A DNA stretch of 50,942 nt from Lentisphaerota bacterium (GTDB taxonomy: Bacteria; Verrucomicrobiota; Lentisphaeria; Oligosphaerales; JABHEG01). A program made the translations under genes and the position numbers. Below the pieces are notes generated by a model. The model was given only the letters and a program-made list of their open reading frames with translations. It searched no databases and was not told the origin of the DNA. Positions 39,901-47,965 of the stretch are shown one piece after another; the first letter of the stretch is position 1, and every line of letters starts with the position of its first letter. Where the stretch lies: the NCBI GenBank assembly GCA_018676675.1, contig JABHEG010000389.1, positions 1-50,942 on the forward strand, written 5' to 3'.

Positions 39901-41949
39901 GCCGCGTACTTGCGGACGCGTGACAAGAAGCACTTGGAGCGACCGTGGTGTCTGAATGCCGAGGAGACGTGCGAACACGTGCGTGAGAACCTCAAGAGAA
40001 TCACCCAGGCGGTGGCCAGGTACCGCCCTTTGGGCTACGTCTGCGGCGACGAACTTTCCTTGACCGATCACACACAGCCCCTCGACTATGATTTCAGCCC
40101 TGCGGCGTTGGCGGCCTTCCGCGATTGGCTCAAGGACTGCTACCCGAGCCTGGCCGACCTCAATCGGGGTTGGGACACATCCTTTGTGAGTTGGGAAGCA
40201 GTCATGCCGATGACCGCGGAAGAGGTCAGCGACCGAGGAAACTACGCCCCGTGGGCCGACCACCGGACCTTCATGGAGGTGAGCCTGGCTGAGTACCTCC
40301 GTTTCATCGACGATGTGCTTGAGAAACACGACCCCGGCGCACGACTCGGGACGTCCGGGACGCAGGCTGCCTCAGCCTACGGCGGGCACGATTGGTGGCT
40401 GTTGACGGACGCGTTCGATTTCATCCAAGCCTACGACCATCAAGACACCGGCGAAATGCATCGTTCTTTCCATGACATGATCGCGGCTCCCTGGTGGGGA
40501 TACGGTGCCCACGGCTCTGCCCTCCAGCACCAGCTGTGGCGACGCCTGCTCAACAACAACCGCGGCGCGAGCTACTTCTCCCTCAACTCACTGCTCTGCG
40601 GAGACTACACCTACACCAAGACCATCTCGGAAGGCATGGGGACTGTCAAGGAGTTCAAGGCGGGGTTGGCGCGACTTCTGCATGACTGTGAAGAGCGCGT
40701 GGCGGATGTCTGCATGCACTACTCACAGCCCAGTATCCACGGTGTCTTCATCACGGGTGGCAACGCTCTGTTCAGAGCCAACCGCCACGGCTGGATCAAG
40801 GCTGTGGAGGACAGTGGCATGCAGACGGAGTTCGTCTCATATGCTCAGGTGGAGTCCGGCGCATTGACGACCCGTATGCCCTCCGTCTTCATCTTGCCGT
40901 ACTCACTGGCGCTGTCGGACGCAGAGGCAGCGGAACTGCGTGAGTACGTCCAGGCCGGCGGAACACTCGTTGCCGATGCACGATGCGGTCTGTTTGACGA
41001 GCACTGTGCCCCACGATCCCAGGGCGCGCTTGACGAGTTGTTCGGCGTTACACGTACCGAGGTGAATGCGAAGGCAAAACGCATCTCTGGGGACGTGACC
41101 TTCACCGCGTCCCACGGCGACTGTGACCCGCGCGACCTGAAATTCGCGTGCATGTCCGGTGACACCATGGTCAACGTGACGGATGACACGGCCTTGGGGA
41201 CGCTGGCAAAGACGCCGGTTCTGATTGTACGGAATGTCGGCAAAGGCAGAGCGATACTGCTCAACTTGTTCATGGACGAGTACGGAAAGCGTCGCAAGAC
41301 CCGAGAAGCCGGGTCCCTGCGCGAGCTTGTGCGCCGCGTGCTTGGCTTGGGCGGGGCCCGGGCATTCGCGGACGTTGTGGCAGCCCCCGGCGACCGCTTC
41401 TATACGGTGCGGTATGTGAAGGGAGCCGCGAGCTACATCGGACTCCTACGCGAACCCGGGACCATTCTCACCGGTGGCGGACCGGGAAGCGCGCAGACGG
41501 GCAAAGCGGACCGAGATTCGCCCGTGCAGATGACCTTCGCGAAGGAGGCGTACGTGTACGATCTGCGCGCCGCCAAGTACCTGGGCAAGACGGACCGAGT
41601 TGAGGCTCTGATGGCCCCCGGCCAGTGTAGAGTCTACTCGCTCCTGCCCTACCGCGTGAGAGCTGTCCGGGTTAGTCCGGAGACCAGAACCGTGCGTCCT
41701 GGTGACGTGGTGCGCTACGCGACGAAGGTGCGGACCCGCGGCGGCAAGCCGGGACGTCATGTGTTCCGAGTAGATGTGGAAAGCCCCGATGGGCCCAAGC
41801 CTTTCTATGGCACTCAGTTTGCGGCGGACGCGGGCGCCGGCAGTGCAGCGTTCCGCCTCGCCCTCAACGATGCACTCGGAACCTGGCGACTACAGGTCAC
41901 AGACATCGCCACGGGGACGACCGACGAAACCACGTTCAGGGTCCGGTAG
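36997..41949 (+). CDS. Giant exported GH42-like (beta-galactosidase-type) protein
   Basis: A 1650-residue exported protein. The leader ends near AAWAQ. Residues about 30-290 are a mutarotase-like beta-sandwich (LENRLVRLQLRPAHGGRI). Residues about 430-635 look like a glutamine-amidotransferase/ThuA-like fold (DVIAIGGLSGKILTDDM). Ig-like strands follow (650-870). Residues about 880-1240 look like a GH42 catalytic barrel: YVCGDELS (E1019, likely acid/base), FRDWLKDCYPSLADLNRGWDTSF, then SYFSLNSLLCGD. Residues about 1240-1500 resemble the beta-galactosidase trimerisation domain (FILPYSLALSDAEAAELREYVQAGGTL). GAAGGAG five bases before the GTG at 36997 supports that start; the ATG at 37003 is the alternative. 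The catalytic call rests on pattern only, and the total length is well over twice that of ordinary GH42 enzymes. Confidence 0.72.
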   Translation: MKMRSFLFLAAVAMGLTFAAGAAWAQCRVTETRIGDEAAVVLENRLVRLQLRPAHGGRIDQLVHKPTAKHLTAQGDGKVFIDRVWNYADAAVYRQWTDAVYAHKLTQGSNEAKVTLTCRGSVGIGKRLTFEKTFSLTAGCAAVRADYVISLGHEAMVPKPVGVWWHNRLGVPQEATTYYIPTSQGVQSVAYGAGAAGQYWWYDLARGWGAALGDGGTGVAVVMDYRKLMCFYNYMSGDVAGMEWAYRSEDIPNGGAATTTMWLVPFAGLTAVNGAAQDVVGEIAVPASVNIAQADEGMPVTVRLAAPRTWQAAARLTWQRLPDGDVTELARWDARLSTSSVSEKRLQLKLTEAGTYVLRTEVLRGDELVADLLASVVVGKASAEVTIDPLQKRLGRVDERFEDKIASKGNAPQDRPPSESVVTPHVKWAKPLATGGLKTLILNDVLTERETVELAQRVDMDYTAPTVASPGYIRNSGARLGRALTFEQAQENVARHLKDDFDVIAIGGLSGKILTDDMVETLMDKVRAGTGLVWVNPNNCPEAVWQVLPLSGPPGGARGRKQWQASEEHYLTTGIPWAAMPPVSMSRYKAAGHVLATAGDLPLLTVGELGKGRIVCLSYATSWQAPGFHKNGLTPWVQYAAAKFGYWEYYFSLLGKCMIWAGQKQPDVQFGPTAAGVAGYEIGSREQPTLTPTLTNSGAAAELVAHVTVQDEYGHRVTTFEHAFRAEPGKSEITFTLPRLAGGLHVADIIAKDSEGTVVDWTSVPVRVRAPVMIKELAVDDDVYRVGDTVTAQVALTCTAGGADSVQLRATLTDAHDRLVWIGERAATGTSTGTDSACDLTVELPEPRTTTALLRVEAHAAGKLLHAAEQRILTMPPSWDSREWEPFSSGLWGNPVGAYSREYLMPVQAALIKAVGVDTVITGGRWLHDGEQRAPFEAGFRTMPMGVAARTLGTRRRSKDHLSFAQQKAAYLRTRDKKHLERPWCLNAEETCEHVRENLKRITQAVARYRPLGYVCGDELSLTDHTQPLDYDFSPAALAAFRDWLKDCYPSLADLNRGWDTSFVSWEAVMPMTAEEVSDRGNYAPWADHRTFMEVSLAEYLRFIDDVLEKHDPGARLGTSGTQAASAYGGHDWWLLTDAFDFIQAYDHQDTGEMHRSFHDMIAAPWWGYGAHGSALQHQLWRRLLNNNRGASYFSLNSLLCGDYTYTKTISEGMGTVKEFKAGLARLLHDCEERVADVCMHYSQPSIHGVFITGGNALFRANRHGWIKAVEDSGMQTEFVSYAQVESGALTTRMPSVFILPYSLALSDAEAAELREYVQAGGTLVADARCGLFDEHCAPRSQGALDELFGVTRTEVNAKAKRISGDVTFTASHGDCDPRDLKFACMSGDTMVNVTDDTALGTLAKTPVLIVRNVGKGRAILLNLFMDEYGKRRKTREAGSLRELVRRVLGLGGARAFADVVAAPGDRFYTVRYVKGAASYIGLLREPGTILTGGGPGSAQTGKADRDSPVQMTFAKEAYVYDLRAAKYLGKTDRVEALMAPGQCRVYSLLPYRVRAVRVSPETRTVRPGDVVRYATKVRTRGGKPGRHVFRVDVESPDGPKPFYGTQFAADAGAGSAAFRLALNDALGTWRLQVTDIATGTTDETTFRVR

Positions 41950-41954
41950 CGCAG

Positions 41955-42009
41955 GTTTGGGCTGCAGGACGTGTGACCTGATTGCGTCGAGGCCTGACAG
42001 AGCCCAAAC
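41955..42009. terminator. Hairpin between convergent genes
   Basis: gtttgggct (41955-41963) and agcccaaac (42001-42009) are perfect inverted copies; cagg and cctg inside allow further pairing. It begins six bases after the GH42-like stop and could terminate transcription from both sides. No T-run was seen. The rest of the 319-base gap 41950-42268 holds no supported gene. Confidence 0.4.
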
Positions 42010-42268
42010 GTAGCCGCTTTCCTGCGCCCACGATGTCGAGCCGATCCAGACCGTCTGTAAGCCGTAGGACGGGCACTGTTTTCTGGCTCGGCGTTCGTCA
42101 TTCGGCGAATGAGGCCTTTCTGTCTCTTGTCTGCCTGGCCGTCGACTCTGGCAATCTGGTCTGTAGGGAACTGGAATATCTTGAGCTCGGAGTCGGTCGG
42201 TTCGAGTGCGTGGAACGGACTGAGGGGCAAGAGCGCCACAGGGCCGGAACACACATACAGTGTCGTGA

Positions 42269-45200
42269 TCATTGCTCTGTCGGGAATACCTCGACCTCAC
42301 GCACCCACATGATCCTGCTGCGCTCGCGCGGGCCCCCATCGTTCGGCTGGAGCAATCTCAACCTGCGCGTGCTCACCGGTGCCGGGAGTTCGAAGACGGT
42401 CTCTTCCTCCAGCCCAGTCGGAGTTACCGTCGTGAGCGTCCGCCAGCCGTCGCCCTGTGGCACCTGCAAGTGTACCAGGCGCGATGTCTTGGGCATGCCG
42501 CCGTCGGTGCTCCAGTAGACTACGGCACGAGCGATCGTGTGCGCTTGGTCGAAGGCGAGCTCGATGGAATGGGCGCCCTCCTTGTCGGCGGATGCCCAGG
42601 ATTCGTCGGTCCAGTGCGCGCCATCAGGCACATGGATGATACCGTCGTTGATCGGCACGGCCGAGTAGCCACTGTAACTACTGTCCACTCCTACCGTGGC
42701 CTCCCGGGCGATGTTGCCTTGACGCCGGGGGTCTTCCATCACGGCCACATCGTCGAACCAGGCGGTTCCCGATTTCCCTCGCAGAAGCAGATTGACACTC
42801 ACACTTCGGATCGGTTTGGTCGGCTCGATGATCTTCTCCCCGATCTGCCACCCCGTGGTGCCCGTGTCGAAGATGCAGGTCTGCCCATAGAGTTTGGTGC
42901 CGTCAGTGTAGTAGATGTCGATATAGAGGCTGTACTCGCGACTCCGCGATCCGCTTACGTCTTTAGCGCGGCTTGCACAGCGCACCAGGATCGGGCACGG
43001 CCGTTTCTGGTCGAGCACTATGGTCTGGTTGCTTTGCGTGCGAGCTTTGGTCGGGTTGTGCAAGCGCAGGGACGAATCTCCGCTGTACGCCACAGCCGTG
43101 TCCCGCTCGCCGACATTCCAGGGACCGCCCTCGAAACCGGGATCGCGAAGAAGATTCGCGGAGGGAGGGATGTAGAGCAGCCGCTTCGCAGCGCGGACGA
43201 CGTCAGCGCCGGCCGTTGCGGTGAGGACCACCGTCACGGCCCCAGCCCCTGCTCCGGCCTGGGGTGTCACAATCATATCCACCTCCTGTGCTGCCCCCGG
43301 CCCCAGGTCCACCGTGCGCGCCGGCACTCCTGCCCAACCCGCCGATGGTGCCACGGCCAGACGTGCCTGCATCTTTCGGGTCCGGTTGTTGCGCACTTCG
43401 GCACGCACGTGGAACGCACCGCTCTCCGGATCCGATCCCGCCGTTCCCATTGCGATCTCAAGCGGCCGTGTGACCTCGATCCTGTGCGTGGTTCGCACGG
43501 TGACGCGCCGGTCCTTCGTCCCTATCGTGACGGCGCCCGTGACATCCAACGCCGTGCCCGGCTTCGCCTCGGCAGGGACGGTGACCGTGGCACCCCTCCG
43601 GATGGAGCGTACCTGCACACCCGGCTCACTCTCGATCACGCTCGTCACGTCAAGTCCGGGCGGGGCTCGCAACGCCAAAGACAGTTCGACGTCATCCCCG
43701 GGGGCCGCTCGTGACGCGCCCGCTAACCGGGGCGCACCCACGCCCAATGAACTCAGCAGCGCCGTAGCCAAGTGCTCCTCGGCCGTGTCAAGATCACGCA
43801 GTGCCCGACGGCAGCCGTTCTCGGCTCCGGACTTCACAATCCAGGCTCGAAGCGCGGCCGCACCGGCACCGGACCGCAAGATCGCGTCCCGCGCTTGCGG
43901 ACTACGCACGCCAGTGGCCACGTTGCCCGACGCCGTCCCAACTGTATCGGCCAGGTTGCGGCTCTCGTTCGCAAGTCGCGTACGCATGGATCCGGGCACC
44001 GGTTCGTACCACTGGCGGAAGGTCGGGTCTCTGACGTAGTCCGAACCAAATTTGTCCTCGAGCAAAACGGACGCGATCTTCAGCGTTCCTTTCGTCCCTG
44101 CGGGGAGGCGTGGCTCCACACGGATCGCGCGTAATGGCTGGTCCGCAGTGATTTTGAGCTCGAAGTCACGGTAGCCGTAGGTGCCTTCAGCCAGCTTCAG
44201 GCTCCGCCATTCGTAGTGAGTGAAACTAGACGTGACCCACGCGATGCGGCACCGCACTTCGGGTGCACCCGAGAGATCGACACCGGCCGCCCGAACGCGC
44301 AACGTGACCGGTGCAACTTCGGGCTGGAAGAACATCGCCCACTGCGCGGCCGACACCTCCGCGCCAGGACGCGTTCCCAGAGAGAGAACGTGGCCGTCAT
44401 TCACCTTCTCGCGGCCGTAGGCAGCGCGGTCAGCACGCCAGTGCACGGCCCGAGGGGATGGCGCGTACTCCGCATCCACCCGACGCATCGTGATGCCACG
44501 TTCAAGAGCGTCTTGCGCCTGTTTCAGGCGCCAGCGCACGCCTTGTTCCGGCGTCGCGACCTGCAGCATCAGCACGCCGTCAACAGGTACGGCGATGTCG
44601 CCTGCGAGCCGCTTCCCTTCTGCTTTCAGCGCCATCTCCCCACCGTTGACCAGATCGACGCAACGGAGCTCGGCCGTCGCAAGCCCCAGCGCTCCGGCAT
44701 CGATCGTCAGCGTGGTCTCCTGCGGTGCGCCCTCCTCATTGAGCAGCGTCAGCCACAGGATCCCGTTTGCGTCCGGCCCGTAACGTTCCACAAACACCTT
44801 CTTGTTTGATGAGCGCGCGTGGGTGGTCGGCTCCCAGCCGGCAGCCGCCAGTGTCTTGACCAGCGGCAGGTACTTGCGGTGTAGTCCGCGATCGCGTTCG
44901 TAGTAGGCCGGATGGGCCCAGTAGCGTCCGCCGGGGCCCAGGCCGCTGGGTGGCCAGTCGAAGAAGCCGGGGAAGATGCCGTAGGCCAGCGCACGCTTCA
45001 TGAAAAGCTCGACTTCGTCGTAGCCGATCTTCTGCTCGTAGTTGCCCTTGAGCAGGGTCAGCATCGGCTTGTGGTAGATGATGGTGCGAATGAAGTTGAA
45101 GCCCGACCGACGGATGCGCAGCCCCGTTTCCGCGCCGAAGACATCAAGCCAGGGGGCGACGTAGAAGGTCGCGTGCATGGCGCCGTTCATCATCGTGATC

Positions 45201-46627
45201 TTCCCCTGTGGGCGAAGCAGCTCGGCCGCCGCACGTGCGAATTCACAGGAATTGAAGAAGTTGTTGAGCACCGGCTTCCTCGAGGCAGGATCCCACAGAG
45301 GAGGGGCACTCGAATGGCGAAAGTGGTCCGTGCGGTAATTGAGCCCGGTGGTCAGTCCGTCGTAGTAGAACCCGTCGAGCACGCCTCCTTTGGCGGCAAA
45401 GCGCTCGATCTGCTGAGCGGTGCGGTCCAGGTACCAGCGGCCGTAGCGGAGATCGGAATCGAGGTTGAACTGGGCGATGTAGTGACCGTAGACCCGGGTC
45501 TTGGGAATCTGGAATTGCCCTTCGGCATCGTGGAGACCGACCTCACGGTAAACGCCGTCCATCTTCGTATTCCGTTTGAACGTCTTCTCGGTCTCGGCCA
45601 AAATGACCTCGAATGGCGGGGCTGGGTCCTTCTCGGGATCGTGGTTCGGGATGCGAACGAATTGTCCCGCGTGCGTGAAGTACGTGCAATCCTGAACGCC
45701 GATCTGGTCGTCATACTTCGGGTCGCGTGCGCCTTCCTGGAGACCGAAGTGAAACTCATTGGCGTTGTCGATGTGCTTGAGATCGGTGAAGGCCATCCAC
45801 TGACCGGGGTTGGGTATGTAGTTCTTGAACAGGTGCGGGTACATATCGTAGTACGACTGCAGGGCCGCGCGGAAGCCCCACTCCGGGTCGCACGCGTACA
45901 GATCAAACGCAAAACGCCAACGGTTTGGGGTCGCCGTGTCTCGTGATAAGGCCAAGTCGTAGATCAGCTGCAGCTGGCGCGTCACGCCATCGTATGTGGT
46001 TCGGAAGATGATTGGGCGCTCGATGTCCGGGGCGAGGCAGAAGCCGACCGGACCGGTCAGCACCGTGCAGAAGTTGCGATTTGCCGCACCGACGCGCAGG
46101 TTCGGTTTGTCAGCCCACTCGGGCAGATCCGGCCAGGCCCGCAGTGCCTGCACATTCTCGTAGCTCTGCCCGGCCTTGATCAGGCGTGTGGTCTGCATGT
46201 CGTCGTGCCACTGCCATTCGAGACAGTCTACGGGTAGTGCGAAGCGGAGCAATACCCCGCGTGCCGGGAGCTGCTCACTGCCGATCAGGTCGCAGGTGAA
46301 ATGCAGCGCGTGTTCACGCTTCTCTACCGTCAGCGTCGCACGCGCGTCAAGTCCCTCAAAATTCGCATGCAGCGTGCTGTCCAGGTCCCCCTGCGTCACG
46401 GTGCCGGGCACAAATTCGGTGCCGCGCGTGACATCACAGAGGCTCAGGAAGGGCGTCGGCCGACACGGCAGAGCGGCGCCGGAGATCTGCAGAGCTTGCA
46501 CGGCGCCGGCTTTGTCGACGGTCAGAGACACGCCTCCGCCCGTGACAGTGGCTGCTGTGACTGTCGAGACCGTTGCCGCGAAGGCAGCCATCCCCGAGAT
46601 CACAGCACGGAAACGAGATGTGCTCAT
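42269..46627 (-). CDS. Large exported TIM-barrel glycosidase-like protein with discoidin-type C-terminus
   Basis: A 1452-codon gene giving an exported protein; signal peptide ends near TVTAAT. Residues about 30-260 are a beta-sandwich of the kind preceding many glycosidase barrels. Residues about 270-630 have barrel features: GQWMAFTDLKHID, GVLDGFYYDG (Asp near 420) and WLDVFGAETG (Glu near 498) are the best catalytic candidates. A long Ig-like and beta-sandwich middle follows (650-1290). Residues about 1305-1452 are an F5/8 type C domain (SGYSAVPINDGI, ARAVVYWSTDGG, WVREVEVF). No CAZy family can be named. AGGAG upstream of the ATG at 46627 supports the start. It faces the GH42-like gene across a hairpin. 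Confidence 0.68.
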   Translation of the reverse strand: MSTSRFRAVISGMAAFAATVSTVTAATVTGGGVSLTVDKAGAVQALQISGAALPCRPTPFLSLCDVTRGTEFVPGTVTQGDLDSTLHANFEGLDARATLTVEKREHALHFTCDLIGSEQLPARGVLLRFALPVDCLEWQWHDDMQTTRLIKAGQSYENVQALRAWPDLPEWADKPNLRVGAANRNFCTVLTGPVGFCLAPDIERPIIFRTTYDGVTRQLQLIYDLALSRDTATPNRWRFAFDLYACDPEWGFRAALQSYYDMYPHLFKNYIPNPGQWMAFTDLKHIDNANEFHFGLQEGARDPKYDDQIGVQDCTYFTHAGQFVRIPNHDPEKDPAPPFEVILAETEKTFKRNTKMDGVYREVGLHDAEGQFQIPKTRVYGHYIAQFNLDSDLRYGRWYLDRTAQQIERFAAKGGVLDGFYYDGLTTGLNYRTDHFRHSSAPPLWDPASRKPVLNNFFNSCEFARAAAELLRPQGKITMMNGAMHATFYVAPWLDVFGAETGLRIRRSGFNFIRTIIYHKPMLTLLKGNYEQKIGYDEVELFMKRALAYGIFPGFFDWPPSGLGPGGRYWAHPAYYERDRGLHRKYLPLVKTLAAAGWEPTTHARSSNKKVFVERYGPDANGILWLTLLNEEGAPQETTLTIDAGALGLATAELRCVDLVNGGEMALKAEGKRLAGDIAVPVDGVLMLQVATPEQGVRWRLKQAQDALERGITMRRVDAEYAPSPRAVHWRADRAAYGREKVNDGHVLSLGTRPGAEVSAAQWAMFFQPEVAPVTLRVRAAGVDLSGAPEVRCRIAWVTSSFTHYEWRSLKLAEGTYGYRDFELKITADQPLRAIRVEPRLPAGTKGTLKIASVLLEDKFGSDYVRDPTFRQWYEPVPGSMRTRLANESRNLADTVGTASGNVATGVRSPQARDAILRSGAGAAALRAWIVKSGAENGCRRALRDLDTAEEHLATALLSSLGVGAPRLAGASRAAPGDDVELSLALRAPPGLDVTSVIESEPGVQVRSIRRGATVTVPAEAKPGTALDVTGAVTIGTKDRRVTVRTTHRIEVTRPLEIAMGTAGSDPESGAFHVRAEVRNNRTRKMQARLAVAPSAGWAGVPARTVDLGPGAAQEVDMIVTPQAGAGAGAVTVVLTATAGADVVRAAKRLLYIPPSANLLRDPGFEGGPWNVGERDTAVAYSGDSSLRLHNPTKARTQSNQTIVLDQKRPCPILVRCASRAKDVSGSRSREYSLYIDIYYTDGTKLYGQTCIFDTGTTGWQIGEKIIEPTKPIRSVSVNLLLRGKSGTAWFDDVAVMEDPRRQGNIAREATVGVDSSYSGYSAVPINDGIIHVPDGAHWTDESWASADKEGAHSIELAFDQAHTIARAVVYWSTDGGMPKTSRLVHLQVPQGDGWRTLTTVTPTGLEEETVFELPAPVSTRRLRLLQPNDGGPRERSRIMWVREVEVFPTEQ

Positions 46628-46830
46628 TGTCTCTTCTCTCCTATAGGTTCCCTCAGACGTCGCAAGGCCAGCTCATGCGTCGCCCGGAGCATAAGGGCCG
46701 CGATCAGTGTGTGCAAGGGACAGCCGTGCGAGGGGCAGAGCGGCGTTCAGGGGGAGGGCAGAGGCCCAACATGCCTTCCTGTTCATACCTGTTCCCGAGA
46801 CGTGATCAGGCGTGGTCCTCATTCCTGCCC

Positions 46831-46852
46831 GTGCGTTACCGCCTCAACGCAC
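46831..46852 (-). terminator. Hairpin overlapping the SDR stop codon
   Basis: gtgcgtt (46831-46837) and aacgcac (46846-46852) are perfect inverted copies with an 8-base loop. The stop codon of the minus-strand SDR gene (46844-46846) lies in the loop-arm junction. It may protect the message end or aid termination; there is no T-tract. Confidence 0.35.
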
Positions 46853-47611
46853 GTACGAGGCTCCATTGAGGTCGAAGGTGCTGCCGGTCGCGTGGCCGAC
46901 GAGGCCGGAAGCCAGGAAGCACACAACCCGGGCGATCTCGACTGGCGGGACGATGTCGCCGATGGGGATTTCGGCGCGGACGCGTGACTCAAGCCCGGGG
47001 GTCGCGTCGAAGCACTCCTGGGTCAGCGACGTGCGCGTGAAACCGGGGGCCACAGCGTAGGCGAAAACGCCGCGACCGGCGTGGGCTCGAGCGATCGTCT
47101 TGGTCAACGCCACCAGACCGCCCTTGGAGGCGGCATACGCTCCGTAATCGGGATCGTCACCGCGGAGAGCCGCGCGACTGGCAACATTCACGATGACTCC
47201 GCCGCGGGATGCACCAAACCAACTGCGCAGCGCCGCACGGCACAGCTCCGCAGGCGCAATCAGGTTAACCTGCATGGTGCGCTCCCACGCTTCTGCCCAC
47301 TGCTGATCATCGGCTTCGAGGGCATCCGGCACATAGATGCCGGCGTTGTTGACGAGGACGTCAATGCCGCCTGCCTCCTGATCGGCCCGTTCCCAGAGCC
47401 GCCTGCCGCTGCCGGGTAAGGCCAGATCGCCTGCAACAAAGCGGGTTGAGGCGCGTCCAGGGCTCCCGGCCGCGTATGGCCCTTCCTCGGGTGTCGTTCG
47501 ACCGTGGACCAGGACCTGAGCGCCGGCCGTAACAAGGGCCTCCACAATCGCGGCGCCGATGCCACGCGTTCCTCCCGTCACCAGGACGGTCTTCCCGTCG
47601 AGCTCAATCAT
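46844..47611 (-). CDS. Short-chain dehydrogenase/reductase
   Basis: A 255-residue classical SDR. It has the cofactor motif GGTRGIG (residues 13-19), NNAGIY, the active-site Ser in NVASRAA and YAASK with catalytic Tyr and Lys. It would reduce or oxidise a hydroxyl or carbonyl with NAD(P)H. The length is normal for the family when the ATG at 47611 is used; GAGAGG lies upstream of it. It stands alone on its strand, divergent from the small 44-residue gene, so its substrate is open; a sugar or sugar acid is suggested only by the surroundings. Confidence 0.9.
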   Translation of the reverse strand: MIELDGKTVLVTGGTRGIGAAIVEALVTAGAQVLVHGRTTPEEGPYAAGSPGRASTRFVAGDLALPGSGRRLWERADQEAGGIDVLVNNAGIYVPDALEADDQQWAEAWERTMQVNLIAPAELCRAALRSWFGASRGGVIVNVASRAALRGDDPDYGAYAASKGGLVALTKTIARAHAGRGVFAYAVAPGFTRTSLTQECFDATPGLESRVRAEIPIGDIVPPVEIARVVCFLASGLVGHATGSTFDLNGASYVR

Positions 47612-47803
47612 TGATTCGCCTCTCTCTGTTCGTGTCCGTCGTGTGTGCCGTTTCACAGATCAACCGTACCGGATTCATCTCCCCGTGCAAGCCACGGCGA
47701 CTGTCCACATAGGGAGAAGAGCGAGGCGCCTTGCAGAGCATCACTTGAAAACGTCCCAGGGCATAATACCATTTCCCAACAACCGTCACGGGGAGACAGA
47801 CAG

Positions 47804-47938
47804 ATGCCAACCAAACCCATTTCTGCCGGCGGGCCTGATCCCGGCATGCCGGTCACGAATAGCCGCGAGTGGCCTGAAGCCGCCGACCGCGAAGCGAGGG
47901 CGGCCCGCAACGAGTCCGGCGACAAGGTAGAGCCCTGA
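47804..47938 (+). CDS. Small 44-residue protein of unknown function
   Basis: A short gene with a strong ribosome site (GGGGAGA about seven bases before the ATG) ending 27 bases before the beta-helix lipoprotein gene. The product is hydrophilic, with Pro/Gly at the start (AGGPDPGMP) and a charged Ala/Glu/Arg-rich second half. It has no signal peptide, membrane segment or known motif. Spacing suggests cotranscription with the downstream gene. It may be a real small protein or a leader peptide. Confidence 0.5.
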   Translation: MPTKPISAGGPDPGMPVTNSREWPEAADREARAARNESGDKVEP

Positions 47939-47965
47939 GCCAAAGACAACCGAGAGCCCCGAATC

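Noticed and set aside
38560..40329. A long (589-codon) antisense open frame inside the GH42-like gene, and similar ones at 14778-16352, 31849-33465 and 42272-43714
   Set aside because: These are antisense frames opened by GC-rich codon usage of the sense genes; their translations have no domains or leaders.
41814..42272. A 152-codon minus-strand frame whose ATG overlaps the preceding stop as ATGA
   Set aside because: Its second half is antisense to the GH42-like gene, composition is Arg/Ser-rich without any motif, and no ribosome site is seen. A chance frame is more likely.
47745..47767. TTGAAA and CATAAT as a promoter for the 44-residue gene
   Set aside because: The spacing is only 11 bases, too short for a sigma-70 promoter.
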